Source: Bradyrhizobium forestalis
GTDB lineage: Bacteria; Pseudomonadota; Alphaproteobacteria; Rhizobiales; Xanthobacteraceae
Length of the DNA stretch: 64,000 bases
Reading direction: 5' to 3'
NCBI RefSeq assembly: GCF_002795245.1
Contig: NZ_PGVG01000030.1
Location: 1-64,000, forward strand
Shown here piece after piece: positions 39,788 through 48,067 of the stretch (position 1 is the stretch's first letter; every line of letters starts with the position of its first letter). A program made the translations under genes and the position numbers. The notes beneath the pieces were generated by a model that worked only from the letters and a program-made list of their open reading frames with translations, was not told where the DNA came from and did no database searches.

Positions 39788-40518
39788 CTGCCGGTGTCGC
39801 TGAGTTTGGCCTTGTCGGCCTCGGGATAGGTGATCGCCGTCGTCGTTCCCTTGCGATATTTCTCGAGAGCGGTGATGCGCCGCGGCGTGTATGACGGAGT
39901 TTCAGGCCGCGGCTGCTCGAGGTCCGACGGATTGTCGACCATGGCCGCGAGGTTGCGCTGATAGGCGCAGCCGTAATTGTAGTAATCCTTGTTCTCGAAC
40001 CAGCGCTTGTTCTTCATCGAGGGGCCGATGTCCTCAGGCCACAGGCCGCAGGGGCCGGCGACCGCCGCGATCTTGGAATAAGTGAGCCGGATCGGCGGCA
40101 GGAAACGCTTGTCTTCCGGCTGATACGGGTGAACGCTGACGCCGCGCGGCGGAACGCCTGCCGCCGACAGCATCGCCTGGATCTCACGCATCGTGTCCGC
40201 GACCGGACGAGCATTGGGCGTATTGGACGGCACGTCGATGCGAATGGCGCCGGTGCCTTCGTGCAACCATGCCGATGCGACGCCCATCACGTCGGCGCGC
40301 TGGGCGGCGGTCAATCCACCGCGGGCATGGCCGACGAAGACGACGATCGAGCGGTTCTGCTCCTCGACCGCGATCGGATGGCGCTGCTTGTAATCGTCGG
40401 GAATGGAGGCCGTGACGACTTCGTCGTGCTGGCAGCCGCCGAGCACGAGCGCCATGCCGACGAGCGCGCCACCGAGGCGGATGGCGCGTTTGCGAAGCTG
40501 GGGTGGTCTTGTGGTCAT
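39784..40518 (-). CDS. cpaD: Pilus assembly lipoprotein CpaD
   Basis: 244 residues. Lipoprotein signal with lipobox VLGGC near residue 29, then a CpaD-type periplasmic domain (PYQPEDKRFLPPIRLTYSKIAAVAGPCGLWPEDIG and GCAYQRNLAAMVDNPSDLEQPR, given as key segments). Situated between cpaC and cpaE as in Caulobacter and Bradyrhizobium pilus clusters. Probably helps the secretin in the outer membrane. Confidence 0.9.
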   Translation of the reverse strand: MTTRPPQLRKRAIRLGGALVGMALVLGGCQHDEVVTASIPDDYKQRHPIAVEEQNRSIVVFVGHARGGLTAAQRADVMGVASAWLHEGTGAIRIDVPSNTPNARPVADTMREIQAMLSAAGVPPRGVSVHPYQPEDKRFLPPIRLTYSKIAAVAGPCGLWPEDIGPSMKNKRWFENKDYYNYGCAYQRNLAAMVDNPSDLEQPRPETPSYTPRRITALEKYRKGTTTAITYPEADKAKLSDTGR

Positions 40519-40538
40519 TGTGAAGTCCCCGTTCCGCC

Positions 40539-42029
40539 TCAGTCGGTGATGAAGCCGTAGGTGCCGCGGTAGTTCTTGGCCGGTTCGGTCCGTCCGGGCA
40601 CGCCGTAGAGCCGGTTGATATTGCCGATGAGCTGGGCCTGCGGATCCGCAGGCGGGGCGAAGCCGTCATCCGGCCGCGACAGATCCTTCGGTGCCACCGC
40701 GCGAACGACATAGGGCGTCACGATCACGACCAGCTCGGTCGCGTTGTTGACGAAGTCGCGGCTGCGGAACAGCGTGCCCAGGATCGGCAGCTGCATCAGT
40801 CCCGGCAATCCGCTGACCGCCTGCTTGGTCTGCTGCTGGATCAGGCCGGCCATCGCCATCGCGCCGCCGGAGGGAATTTCCAGCGAGGTCTCGGCGCGGC
40901 GGGTCCTGATCGAGGGCACCGTCAGCGAGTTCACCGAGGTCGAGGTCACGGCCTGCGACAGCGTGATCGCATTCTCGTTCGACAGCTCCGAAACCTCGGT
41001 CATCACCCGCAGGCTGATCTTGCCTTCGCTCAGCACGACGGGGGTGAAGTTCAGCGAGATGCCGAACTTCTTGAAGCTGATCTGGGTGGTACAGACATGG
41101 GTGGTGGGGTCGCAGGCATAGCCTGCCGGAACCGGGAATTCGCCGCCGGCAATGAACGTTGCCGACTCGCCGGAGATCGCAGTCAGGTTCGGTTCGGCCA
41201 GCGTGCGGATCACGCCCGCGGTTTCCATCGCACGCAGGGTGGCCTGCACCGATGGCGCGGCGCCGAACTTCGTGGTCAGGTTGTTGCCGTCCACGAGGTT
41301 CTTGCCGAGAGCCGTGAACGGATTGGAGTTGGAGAAGCTCACCACCGACGTGCCGTAGTTGAGGTTGGCGGTCAGGTCGATGCCGAGCTGCTTGATGATG
41401 CTGCGCTGGACTTCCGCCACCGTCACCTTGAGCATGATCTGGTCGCGGCCGCGCACCACGATCGAGTTCACCACCTTGTCGGCGCCTCCGGCCAGGCGCG
41501 CGGCGAGATCGTTGGCCTGCTGCGCCTCCATCGGGTTGGCGGCCGTGCCGGTCAGGACGATGCCGTCGCCGAGGCCATCGATCTGGATGTCGGAATTGGG
41601 CAGGACCTGCTTCAGCGCGGCCCGTACGCCGTTGAGGTCGCGCTTGACCGCGATGTCATAGGCCGCAATCTGCTGACCGGCGGAATCGAAGAACACGATG
41701 TTGGTCTGGCCGACCGCGGCGCCGATGATATAGGCGCGCTGCGCCGAGCGGACCACCGCATTGGCGATCTTGGGATCGGCGACCAGCACGTCCTTGATGT
41801 CGCGCGGCAGGTCGATCACGATGGACTTGCCGATGCCGAGCGAGAGGAAGCGCGCGTTGATCTGGCCGTCCGCAGCGACCGGCGCCACGGGACGATAATC
41901 GGCAGCGACCACCGGGGCGATCGCCGGGTTGAGTGCCAGCGCGAGGGCGGCCGAAAACGACAGGGCGCGGAGCAGTGAGGTTCGCATCGTCGCTGAATCT
42001 GCCCTGCATTTGATATCGACTGTCTTCAT
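40539..42029 (-). CDS. cpaC: Tad pilus secretin CpaC/RcpA
   Basis: 496 residues from the ATG at 42029, which overlaps the cpaB stop (ATGA). A later ATG at 41987 opens directly on the signal peptide (MRTSLLRALSFSAALALAL) and is an alternative start. Domains: pilus-formation N-domain (about 45-120, SIVIDLPRDIKDVLVADPKIANAVV), BON-like segment (about 135-195) and the secretin domain (about 240-440) with VPAGYACDPTTHVC and VPSIRTRRAETSLEIPSGG. Forms the outer-membrane channel. Confidence 0.93.
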   Translation of the reverse strand: MKTVDIKCRADSATMRTSLLRALSFSAALALALNPAIAPVVAADYRPVAPVAADGQINARFLSLGIGKSIVIDLPRDIKDVLVADPKIANAVVRSAQRAYIIGAAVGQTNIVFFDSAGQQIAAYDIAVKRDLNGVRAALKQVLPNSDIQIDGLGDGIVLTGTAANPMEAQQANDLAARLAGGADKVVNSIVVRGRDQIMLKVTVAEVQRSIIKQLGIDLTANLNYGTSVVSFSNSNPFTALGKNLVDGNNLTTKFGAAPSVQATLRAMETAGVIRTLAEPNLTAISGESATFIAGGEFPVPAGYACDPTTHVCTTQISFKKFGISLNFTPVVLSEGKISLRVMTEVSELSNENAITLSQAVTSTSVNSLTVPSIRTRRAETSLEIPSGGAMAMAGLIQQQTKQAVSGLPGLMQLPILGTLFRSRDFVNNATELVVIVTPYVVRAVAPKDLSRPDDGFAPPADPQAQLIGNINRLYGVPGRTEPAKNYRGTYGFITD

Positions 42030-42832
42030 CGTGCCTTAGCCGTCTGACTTGGAATGCCGTAGCGAATGATCGAAACACCCTCTCGCTTCTGCGCGGAGTC
42101 ATCGAGCGTGATTTCGCTCATCTTGACGTCGACGATACTGCGCAGCGCCAGCGACAGCGTGCCGCTCTGCCGCGCCGCGGAGAGCGTTGCGGTCTGCGCG
42201 GGACTGAGCTCGAGGGTGACGGTCTTGCCGATCACCGCGTTCTGGCCGTCCTTCTCCTTCGGCGCCTGGTCGATGGCGAGGACGCGGATATTGGCCAGGA
42301 TGATCTCGGAGGTGACGACGTCGGGGGCGCCGCTGCTCTGGTCCGGGTTCTTCAACCGGCGCGTGAGCAGGACGTCGACGCGATCGTTGGGCAGGATGAA
42401 GCCGCCTGCGCCGGTCTCCGGCGAGATCTCGGTCGAGATCGCCCGCATGCCCGTGGGCAGGATTGCCGCCATGAAGCCGGAGCCTTCGACCTTGACCAGC
42501 TTCTGGTCGCGGATCGGCTCGCCCTGAATGAACGGAGCCCGGGCGATCGAACCGGCCACCTGGGTCGCAGCATCGGGGCGCTCGTTGCGGCGGATGAAGG
42601 TGGCGCTGGCGGTCGCGGTCGGCCAGGTCTGCCATTGCACGTCTTCCGGCTTCACGGTCTGGCCGAGGCCGATATCGTTCTTGGCCACGAGGACGTCGAC
42701 GGTCGGCAACTGCGCGACCGGAAGCGGAGGCGGCGCGGAATTGTCGGTGCCGCTCGCCAGGTACGCGGCGACGCCGCCGGCGCAGATGGCGACCGTCAGG
42801 ACGACAATGCGTGCCCTATTCATACGCTTCAA
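42026..42832 (-). CDS. cpaB: Flp pilus assembly protein CpaB
   Basis: 268 residues. One N-terminal membrane segment (RIVVLTVAICAGGVAAYLASG), a SAF domain (about 45-110: VDVLVAKNDIGLGQTVKPEDVQWQTWP) and an RcpC/CpaB C-terminal domain (ILPTGMRAISTEISPETGAGGFILPNDRVDVLLTRR). Likely connects the secretin to the periplasmic ring and peptidoglycan. Confidence 0.92.
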   Translation of the reverse strand: MKRMNRARIVVLTVAICAGGVAAYLASGTDNSAPPPLPVAQLPTVDVLVAKNDIGLGQTVKPEDVQWQTWPTATASATFIRRNERPDAATQVAGSIARAPFIQGEPIRDQKLVKVEGSGFMAAILPTGMRAISTEISPETGAGGFILPNDRVDVLLTRRLKNPDQSSGAPDVVTSEIILANIRVLAIDQAPKEKDGQNAVIGKTVTLELSPAQTATLSAARQSGTLSLALRSIVDVKMSEITLDDSAQKREGVSIIRYGIPSQTAKAR

Positions 42833-42931
42833 CTTTCCAACAATACGCCGCGACGCTGCCGCCGCCGTACTCGGCAGTTGACCAGCTATTCGTCAAAGCA
42901 TGGTTAATGAGGCGTATCTAAATCGCCTTAA

Positions 42932-42951
42932 CGCCGGGTTTACCCGGTGCG
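42932..42951 (-). terminator. Weak hairpin between cpaA and cpaB
   Basis: On the minus strand CACCGGGT and ACCCGGCG form a short stem just after the cpaA stop, followed by TTAAGG rather than a T-run. It may partly separate cpaA from the downstream cpaB-tadC genes. Confidence 0.4.
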
Positions 42952-42952
42952 T

Positions 42953-43477
42953 TCAGCGCAGTGCGAGGTGAGCGAGGTCGACCGCCTTCACCCATTCGGT
43001 CTCCGGGTAGACCATCAACGCGCTCAGCGCGAGCGCGATGCCGTAGGGAATGCCGCTCTCCTTGGCGTGCAGCCGCGCGAGCCAGGCCTGACCCGCCAGC
43101 CCGTAGGGCAGCGGCCATTGCCGGAACTGGAGCAGGAGCAGCGTCAGCGCGCCGCCGAACAGCGAGGCGTAGAGCAGGAAGTTCATCAGATGCGCAAAGC
43201 CGAACCAGAGCGCGACGGACGCCGCGACCTTGGCGTCGCCGCCGCCCACCCAGCCCATCGCAAAGCAGGTGAAGGCGACGACCAGGAGAAGCGCACCGGC
43301 GCCGATATGACTCAGCATCTCGTAAGGTGCCACGCCACCGGCGAGGGCGAGCACGAAGAAGCCTGCCACCAGCGCCAGCGACACGCGGTTCGAGATCGTC
43401 ATCGTGAAGAGATCGCTGGCGGCGGCGAATGCCATCAGGGCCGGGAAGAGCAGAAGGCGCGCAAGGTCGAGGATCAT
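42953..43477 (-). CDS. cpaA: Prepilin peptidase CpaA (A24 family)
   Basis: 174 residues, strongly hydrophobic with about six membrane segments. The two catalytic aspartates are in AASDLFTMTI (about residue 22) and WVGGGDAKVA, the GxGD motif. Short TadV/CpaA form without the N-terminal methylase domain. It processes the Flp pilin encoded about 340 bases upstream. Confidence 0.93.
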   Translation of the reverse strand: MILDLARLLLFPALMAFAAASDLFTMTISNRVSLALVAGFFVLALAGGVAPYEMLSHIGAGALLLVVAFTCFAMGWVGGGDAKVAASVALWFGFAHLMNFLLYASLFGGALTLLLLQFRQWPLPYGLAGQAWLARLHAKESGIPYGIALALSALMVYPETEWVKAVDLAHLALR

Positions 43478-43597
43478 GGGCTGCGTCTTGAGGCCTGGGT
43501 TTGCCGCGGGAGCTGGCGTCGCCGGATACTAGCGCGCGGTGCTAAACAAACCGACAACGGCGGCAGGGGCGCGCGGCCGAGGCCGCCGAATGCGCCT

Positions 43598-43744
43598 TCA
43601 CCAGAAGCTGGCAATGCGCGCGGCGAGTGCGACCGTCGCAAGCAGCAGCGCAAGGCAGATCCAATAGGCCGGTGAGCTGGCCTGCGCCGCCTCTGCCTCG
43701 TGCGCCGCGACTGCGGTATCGGTTCTGAACTTGTGCAACGCCAC
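43598..43744 (-). CDS. Small single-pass membrane protein (48 residues), hypothetical
   Basis: A short reading frame from GTG at 43744 encodes VALHKFRTDTAVAAHEAE followed by a clear membrane segment (YWICLALLLATVALAARIASFW). It lies between the pilin terminator and cpaA on the same strand. The soluble-head-plus-anchor pattern with alternating codon composition argues for a real gene, but I know no family and see only a modest ribosome binding site (GGCGAG). Confidence 0.5.
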   Translation of the reverse strand: MALHKFRTDTAVAAHEAEAAQASSPAYWICLALLLATVALAARIASFW

Positions 43745-43762
43745 TGGAACTCGCCGTCTTCA

Positions 43763-43792
43763 CAAAAACAAAGGCCCCGGAGATCCGGGGCT
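43763..43792 (-). terminator. Intrinsic terminator after the Flp pilin gene
   Basis: On the minus strand GCCCCGGATCTCCGGGGC forms a perfect hairpin followed by CTTTGTTTTTG. It would let pilin mRNA be made in excess of the assembly genes downstream. Confidence 0.85.
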
Positions 43793-43814
43793 TTTGCCGT
43801 CGTTCGTCGGTCGC

Positions 43815-43979
43815 TTACTTCAGCGACGAACTGATCGAGGTGAACTTGGAGTTCAGCGAGGTGCCGAGATTGTTGACGACAGTGATGATGGCCAGCGCGA
43901 TGCCGGCGGCGATCAGACCATATTCGATGGCGGTGGCGCCGGATTCATCCTTCGCGAAACGCGCAATCAAGTCTTTCAT
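43815..43979 (-). CDS. Flp family type IVb pilin
   Basis: 54 residues from the ATG at 43979. Seen directly: KDLIARFAKDESGATAIEYG, with the G/ATAIEYG cleavage and Glu+5/Tyr+6 motif of Flp pilins, followed by LIAAGIALAIITVVNNLG and a short hydrophilic tail. It is the major pilin substrate of CpaA and the Tad machine. Too short for ordinary gene finding cut-offs, but unmistakable. Its own terminator lies 23 bases downstream. Confidence 0.93.
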   Translation of the reverse strand: MKDLIARFAKDESGATAIEYGLIAAGIALAIITVVNNLGTSLNSKFTSISSSLK

Positions 43980-44248
43980 GAACAAAACTCCGTCTGGGTG
44001 GGATCGCCTCGTTCGGCGCTGTCTTTGACGCGATGACCATGAGAGGCGAGCTCTTTCGGTAGAGTTAATCCGATCGGGTAAACCCAGGTCCGGCGCGATG
44101 CTTTTGCCCAGAGTGAATTTCGACTTAAGACGGCGGCTGCAATTCGTTCCGGTTCCGGATGCATCGGCAGCGCCGGCGCCTGCTTCATCCTCCCTTAAAT
44201 TTCACCGAGTAGGCCTAAGCAACACTGGAATTCGCAAGAGAGGCGACG

Positions 44249-45076
44249 ATGTCGAGCCTGCCCATGCAAGTCGCCCTGATGCTCGGCGAGACCATCGTGA
44301 AGGTGATCCCCGTCACCTTCACGCTCGCAGCCGTCTTCACCGTGCTGGAGCATTTCTGGGCCTGCAATCCCGGCGCGCCGTGGTGGCGCAAGCGCGAGAT
44401 CGTCACCGACATCTGCTATTGGTTCTTCGTGCCGGTGTTCGCCCGCACCATGCGGATCGGGCTTCTGATCGTCGGTGCCGGTGCCGTCTTCAACATTCAC
44501 GACGCCGACGAACTCATCGCCTTCTACGACAATGGCCATGGTCCGCTGGCGCAGCTGCCTCTGTGGGTGCAGGCCTTGTTGTTCCTGGTGCTGTCCGATT
44601 TCATGCTGTACTGGCTGCACCGGCTTTTCCACGACGGCGGCTTCTGGAAGTACCATGCCATCCATCATTCGTCGGAGGAGATCGGGTGGATCTCCGCGGC
44701 CCGTTTCCATCCCGTCAATCTCTTGCTCGGGACGATCAGCGTCGACGTCGTGCTGCTGATGGCCGGTATCTCCCCGAACATCATGATCTGGGTCGGCCCG
44801 TTCACCACCTTTCATTCGGCCTTCGTGCACGCCAACCTGAACTGGACCTTCGGACCGTTCAAATACGTGCTGGCGACACCGGTATTCCATCGTTGGCACC
44901 ACACTTCGCTCGAAGAGGGCGGCGACACCAATTTCGCCGGGACGTTCCCGATCTGGGACGTGCTGTTCGGCACCTTCCGCATGCCGGAGGGGAGGCTGCC
45001 GCAGGATTACGGCAAGGACGAAGCGACGATGCCGAAGGAGATCGGGGGCCAGCTCGCCTATCCGTTTCGCCATTAG
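44249..45076 (+). CDS. Sterol desaturase/fatty acid hydroxylase family protein
   Basis: 275 residues, integral membrane di-iron enzyme. Histidine clusters seen: HRLFH (HX3H), HAIHH (HX2HH) and HRWHH (HX2HH), with several membrane segments in the first 130 residues. The family introduces hydroxyl groups or double bonds in sterols, carotenoids or fatty acids; the substrate here is unknown. It interrupts the pilus region and may have no link to it. The stretch 43980-44248 holds the divergent promoters only. Confidence 0.83.
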   Translation: MSSLPMQVALMLGETIVKVIPVTFTLAAVFTVLEHFWACNPGAPWWRKREIVTDICYWFFVPVFARTMRIGLLIVGAGAVFNIHDADELIAFYDNGHGPLAQLPLWVQALLFLVLSDFMLYWLHRLFHDGGFWKYHAIHHSSEEIGWISAARFHPVNLLLGTISVDVVLLMAGISPNIMIWVGPFTTFHSAFVHANLNWTFGPFKYVLATPVFHRWHHTSLEEGGDTNFAGTFPIWDVLFGTFRMPEGRLPQDYGKDEATMPKEIGGQLAYPFRH

Positions 45077-45231
45077 GTGGGACAGCTGGGCCCGCAAATG
45101 CCAGTCCGTTCAAACAATAGTCGGCGAGTTTGCGGAACGTTCACGAATTAAAGGCAGGTTAGCCGGGTCGGGCACCGGCTCCGCCGTGTCGAGTCGCTTC
45201 TGCCGGTTTGTGACGTCCCGGGGGTAAGAGT

Positions 45232-45735
45232 ATGCGTAAAGAATTGCTGCGCCGTCATGCGCGCGTCTGTCTTCTGGTTGCCGCCGCGGTGCTGGCATGG
45301 CCGGCCGCTGGCCTTGCCGAGCCCACCGCCGACACCATCGCCGTCAACGTCGACCAGGCCAAGCTGGTCCGGCTGCCCGGCAAGGTGGCGACCATCGTGG
45401 TCGGCAATCCCCTGATCGCCGACGTCACGCTCCAGCCGGGCGGCATGATCGTCGTGACCGGGAAGGGCTATGGGGCCACCAACTTCATCGCGCTCGACCG
45501 GGGCGGCGAGATTCTGGTCGACCGCCAGATCCAGGTTGAAGGTCCCAGCGACCGGCTCGTCACCGTCTATCGCGGGATCGAGCGCGAGTCCTACAGCTGC
45601 GTACCGCTTTGCCAGCGTCGCGTGACGCTCGGCGACAGCGATACCTACTTCAACAACACGATGAGCCAGGCCGGCTCGCTGAGCAGCAGTGCCAGCGGCG
45701 GTGGCGGTGCCGGCGCGGCCGCGAAACCCAACTAG
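45232..45735 (+). CDS. Periplasmic pilus-formation N-domain protein (secretin N-domain without a secretin)
   Basis: 167 residues. Signal peptide (1-29, ending in GLAEP), then one domain closely resembling the N-terminal part of CpaC: VNVDQAKLVRLPGKVATIVVGNPLIADVTLQ and GYGATNFIALDRGGEILVDRQ (key segments). Two cysteines in SCVPLCQRR, then a Gly/Ser tail. No secretin domain follows. It lies before the TadE/TadG genes and may be an accessory ring component. Confidence 0.82.
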   Translation: MRKELLRRHARVCLLVAAAVLAWPAAGLAEPTADTIAVNVDQAKLVRLPGKVATIVVGNPLIADVTLQPGGMIVVTGKGYGATNFIALDRGGEILVDRQIQVEGPSDRLVTVYRGIERESYSCVPLCQRRVTLGDSDTYFNNTMSQAGSLSSSASGGGGAGAAAKPN

Positions 45736-45956
45736 CCGACCGGCGGGTCTGCTGGGGCAGCATCCCGCCAGGCTGCTTTCCGGATTCGAGGGCGGCGTCT
45801 CTCCGCGCGCCGTGTTTCCGTGCGCTTCGGGGCGCATCTGGTTAACGCATTCCTAACGGCGCGGTCCGCCGGACGCGGATCGCCTGAAACACTTAGACAA
45901 TCAGTTTCCGCTATTGAACGGGCAGATGATCGCCCGTTGCTGGGGAATTTGACGAG

Positions 45957-46538
45957 ATGCCATCGCCTGCACCTACGAGGTTCACGCTCCGGAAAGCGCT
46001 GGTCCGGTTTCGCGGCAACCGCCGCGGCTCCGCAGCCGTCGAGTTTGCGCTGGTCGCACCGATGTTCTTCGGGCTGCTGTTCGCGATCATCGAGACGGCG
46101 CTGATGTTCTTCTCGAGCCAGGTGCTCGAGACTATCGCGCAGGACTCCGCACGTGCGATTCTGACTGGCCAGGCGCAGGCACAGGGCGGCTCGTTGGCGG
46201 CCTGTCAGACCGCACCCAACACGGTCTCTGCATGCGATCAGACAACGTTCAAGGCCTATGTCTGCACTAAGATCCCGGCGCTGTTCGATTGCAGCAAGCT
46301 TTACGTCGACGTTGTCAGCACCAGCTCCTTCGGGACGCTCAGCCTCACAAGCTATGGCGATTCCTGCAATTTCAACCCAACCGGCATGCAGTACAGTGCC
46401 GGGACCTCCGGCCAGGTCGTCGTGGTGCGCCTGTTCTATCAGTGGCCGCTCATCATCACCGGCCTCGGCTACAACATGGGGTGCAACAACAAGCGCCTGA
46501 TGGTGGCGACAGCGGCCTTCAAGAACGAACCCTTCTGA
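45957..46538 (+). CDS. TadE-family pilus pseudopilin
   Basis: 193 residues. After a basic N-terminus, GSAAVEFALVAPMFFGLLFAIIE is the TadE-type membrane helix with a pilin-like glutamate. The periplasmic part carries six cysteines (ACQTA, SACDQ, YVCTK, FDCSK, DSCNF, MGCNN), suggesting disulfide bonds. TadE/TadF are minor pseudopilins needed for pilus formation. Followed after five bases by a related gene. Confidence 0.87.
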   Translation: MPSPAPTRFTLRKALVRFRGNRRGSAAVEFALVAPMFFGLLFAIIETALMFFSSQVLETIAQDSARAILTGQAQAQGGSLAACQTAPNTVSACDQTTFKAYVCTKIPALFDCSKLYVDVVSTSSFGTLSLTSYGDSCNFNPTGMQYSAGTSGQVVVVRLFYQWPLIITGLGYNMGCNNKRLMVATAAFKNEPF

Positions 46539-46543
46539 GGCAG

Positions 46544-47176
46544 ATGGATCTGAGCGGACCGATGCGGGCGATTGCGAATATCTGGAGTAATGCACGTTGC
46601 TCGCTGCGCGGCTTCGTCGCCGACAAGCGCGCGCTGGCGGCAACCGAATTTGCGGTCATCGTACCGTTGATGCTGGTGATGTTCTTCGGCACCGTCGAAT
46701 TTTCGTCCGCCGTGGCGATCGACCGCAAAGTCACGGTGATCGCACGGACACTGTCCGATTTGACGTCACAGTCGACGACGCTCGACGATGCCGGCATGAA
46801 GGATGCGTTCACGGCAAGCATCTCGGTCATCATGCCTTACGACGCTACGCTCGTGAAGGGCGCGATCTCCCAGATCTACATCGATGCCGACAGCATTGCC
46901 ACGGTCCAGTGGAGCAGGGCCGGCACCATTGCGAGCGGCGCGACGCAAGCCACTCTGGCGACCTCGACTCGGAAAGCCGGCGACAAGGTCACCGCGATGA
47001 TTCCCCCGACGCTGCTGATCCCGTCGAGCTATCTCATACTGAGCGAAGCCAACTACACTTACACGCCGACCGTCGGCTACGTGTTGAAGTCGAGCATAAC
47101 GCTGAGCGATCTCTCCTACACGCGGCCGCGCCAGGTCACCTGCGTGCCCTACAACGGCGTACCGTCGACGTGTTGA
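46544..47176 (+). CDS. TadE/TadG-like pilus protein
   Basis: 210 residues from ATG 46544. N-terminal membrane helix with the same pattern (AATEFAVIVPLMLVMFFGTVE), then a periplasmic domain ending in the disulfide candidate VTCVPYNGVPSTC. Paired with the TadE gene immediately upstream, so both are minor pilus components. A strong terminator follows. Confidence 0.85.
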   Translation: MDLSGPMRAIANIWSNARCSLRGFVADKRALAATEFAVIVPLMLVMFFGTVEFSSAVAIDRKVTVIARTLSDLTSQSTTLDDAGMKDAFTASISVIMPYDATLVKGAISQIYIDADSIATVQWSRAGTIASGATQATLATSTRKAGDKVTAMIPPTLLIPSSYLILSEANYTYTPTVGYVLKSSITLSDLSYTRPRQVTCVPYNGVPSTC

Positions 47177-47200
47177 GATTTACGAGCCGACCCCGAAATG

Positions 47201-47242
47201 AAAGAGGCCGTGCGTGACGCACGGCCTCTTTGTTTGCTTTGG
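47201..47242 (+). terminator. Intrinsic terminator after the TadE/TadG genes
   Basis: AAAGAGGCCGTGCGT pairs with ACGCACGGCCTCTTT around a two-base tip, followed by GTTTGCTTTG. It also lies downstream of the convergent csp gene and may serve both. Confidence 0.88.
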
Positions 47243-47278
47243 CTCGCTTGCGCCGGTCGGGCCAAGGGCCCGGCGGGC

Positions 47279-47491
47279 TCAGCCCGCAGCGCGGAGGTTG
47301 TCCGCCGCCGACTTGCCGGAGCGGCGGTCGGCCACGATCTCGTAGGAGATCTTCTGGCCTTCGCGCAGCGAGCCGAGACCGGCGCGCTCCACGGCGCTGA
47401 TGTGAACGAACACGTCCTGTCCGCCGTCGTCGGGCTGGATGAAGCCAAAGCCCTTGGTCGCGTTAAACCACTTCACGGTTCCCATGCTCAT
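47279..47491 (-). CDS. Cold-shock domain protein (CspA family)
   Basis: 70 residues. MGTVKWFNATKGFGFIQPDDGGQDVFVHISA carries the RNP1 (KGFGFI) and RNP2 (VFVHIS) nucleic-acid binding motifs. Single OB-fold RNA chaperone. It follows infA and rhlE on the same strand, a cold-adaptation grouping. GAAGGGA lies eleven bases before the start. Confidence 0.95.
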   Translation of the reverse strand: MSMGTVKWFNATKGFGFIQPDDGGQDVFVHISAVERAGLGSLREGQKISYEIVADRRSGKSAADNLRAAG

Positions 47492-47756
47492 GGGGGTAGT
47501 CCCTTCTCAGATAACACAGTGTCAGAGCCCGCTCGCGCGGGCAGGTTAGATCGAATTTCTGGAAGGGTCGTCAGCGTGTCTGACCGGCTGTACCGGTGGA
47601 TGCTAATGTCGTCCGGCCGAAAATCGATTAATTCATTTTATCGAAAACAGGGGTCCGAAACAATCCGGACGCGCACGATTTTTTGATCCGCCGTGAATCA
47701 ACGGCGGATCAAACTACAGGTCGGAATTTTATCCCGCGTCCCCGCGCAGTGGCCGA
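47492..47756 (-). promoter_or_regulatory. Structured leader/spacer between infA and csp
   Basis: 265 bases without a gene. A twelve-pair stem (47682-47713, TTTGATCCGCCG and its complement) lies just after the infA stop but lacks a T-run on the minus strand. Smaller stems (47653-47670, GTCCG/CGGAC) follow. Long structured 5' leaders are usual for cold-shock genes, so this is probably the csp promoter plus leader. Confidence 0.5.
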
Positions 47757-48044
47757 CTAGCGGCGGCGGAACTGGCCGCCGCGCTGTCCGGGACGGGGCG
47801 GTCCGCCCGCCGCGCTGGGACGTTCGTCCTTGTGGCGGAAAATCAGCCGGCCCTTCTCGAGATCATAGGGCGACATCTCCACCGTCACGCGGTCGCCCGC
47901 GAGCGTCTTGATGCGGTTCTTCTTCATCTTGCCGGCGGTATAGGCAACGATCTCGTGTCCGGCGTCGAGCTGCACGCGGTAGCGGGCGTCGGGGAGGATC
48001 TCGGTGACCAGTCCTTCGAACTGGATCAGCTCTTCCTTAGCCAT
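47757..48044 (-). CDS. infA: Translation initiation factor IF-1 with C-terminal extension
   Basis: 95 residues. The S1/OB-fold core is clear (MAKEELIQFEGLVTEILPDARYRVQL, HEIVAYTAGKMKKNRIKTLAGDRVTVEMSPYDLEKGRLIFR, given as key segments), and stops where normal IF-1 (about 72 residues) ends. A 24-residue Pro/Gly/Arg-rich tail (KDERPSAAGG...GGQFRRR) follows. It may be an IF-1 paralogue rather than the housekeeping copy. Located between rhlE and csp. Confidence 0.9.
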   Translation of the reverse strand: MAKEELIQFEGLVTEILPDARYRVQLDAGHEIVAYTAGKMKKNRIKTLAGDRVTVEMSPYDLEKGRLIFRHKDERPSAAGGPPRPGQRGGQFRRR

Positions 48045-48067
48045 GAATGTCTCCAGGTCGTGGACGG

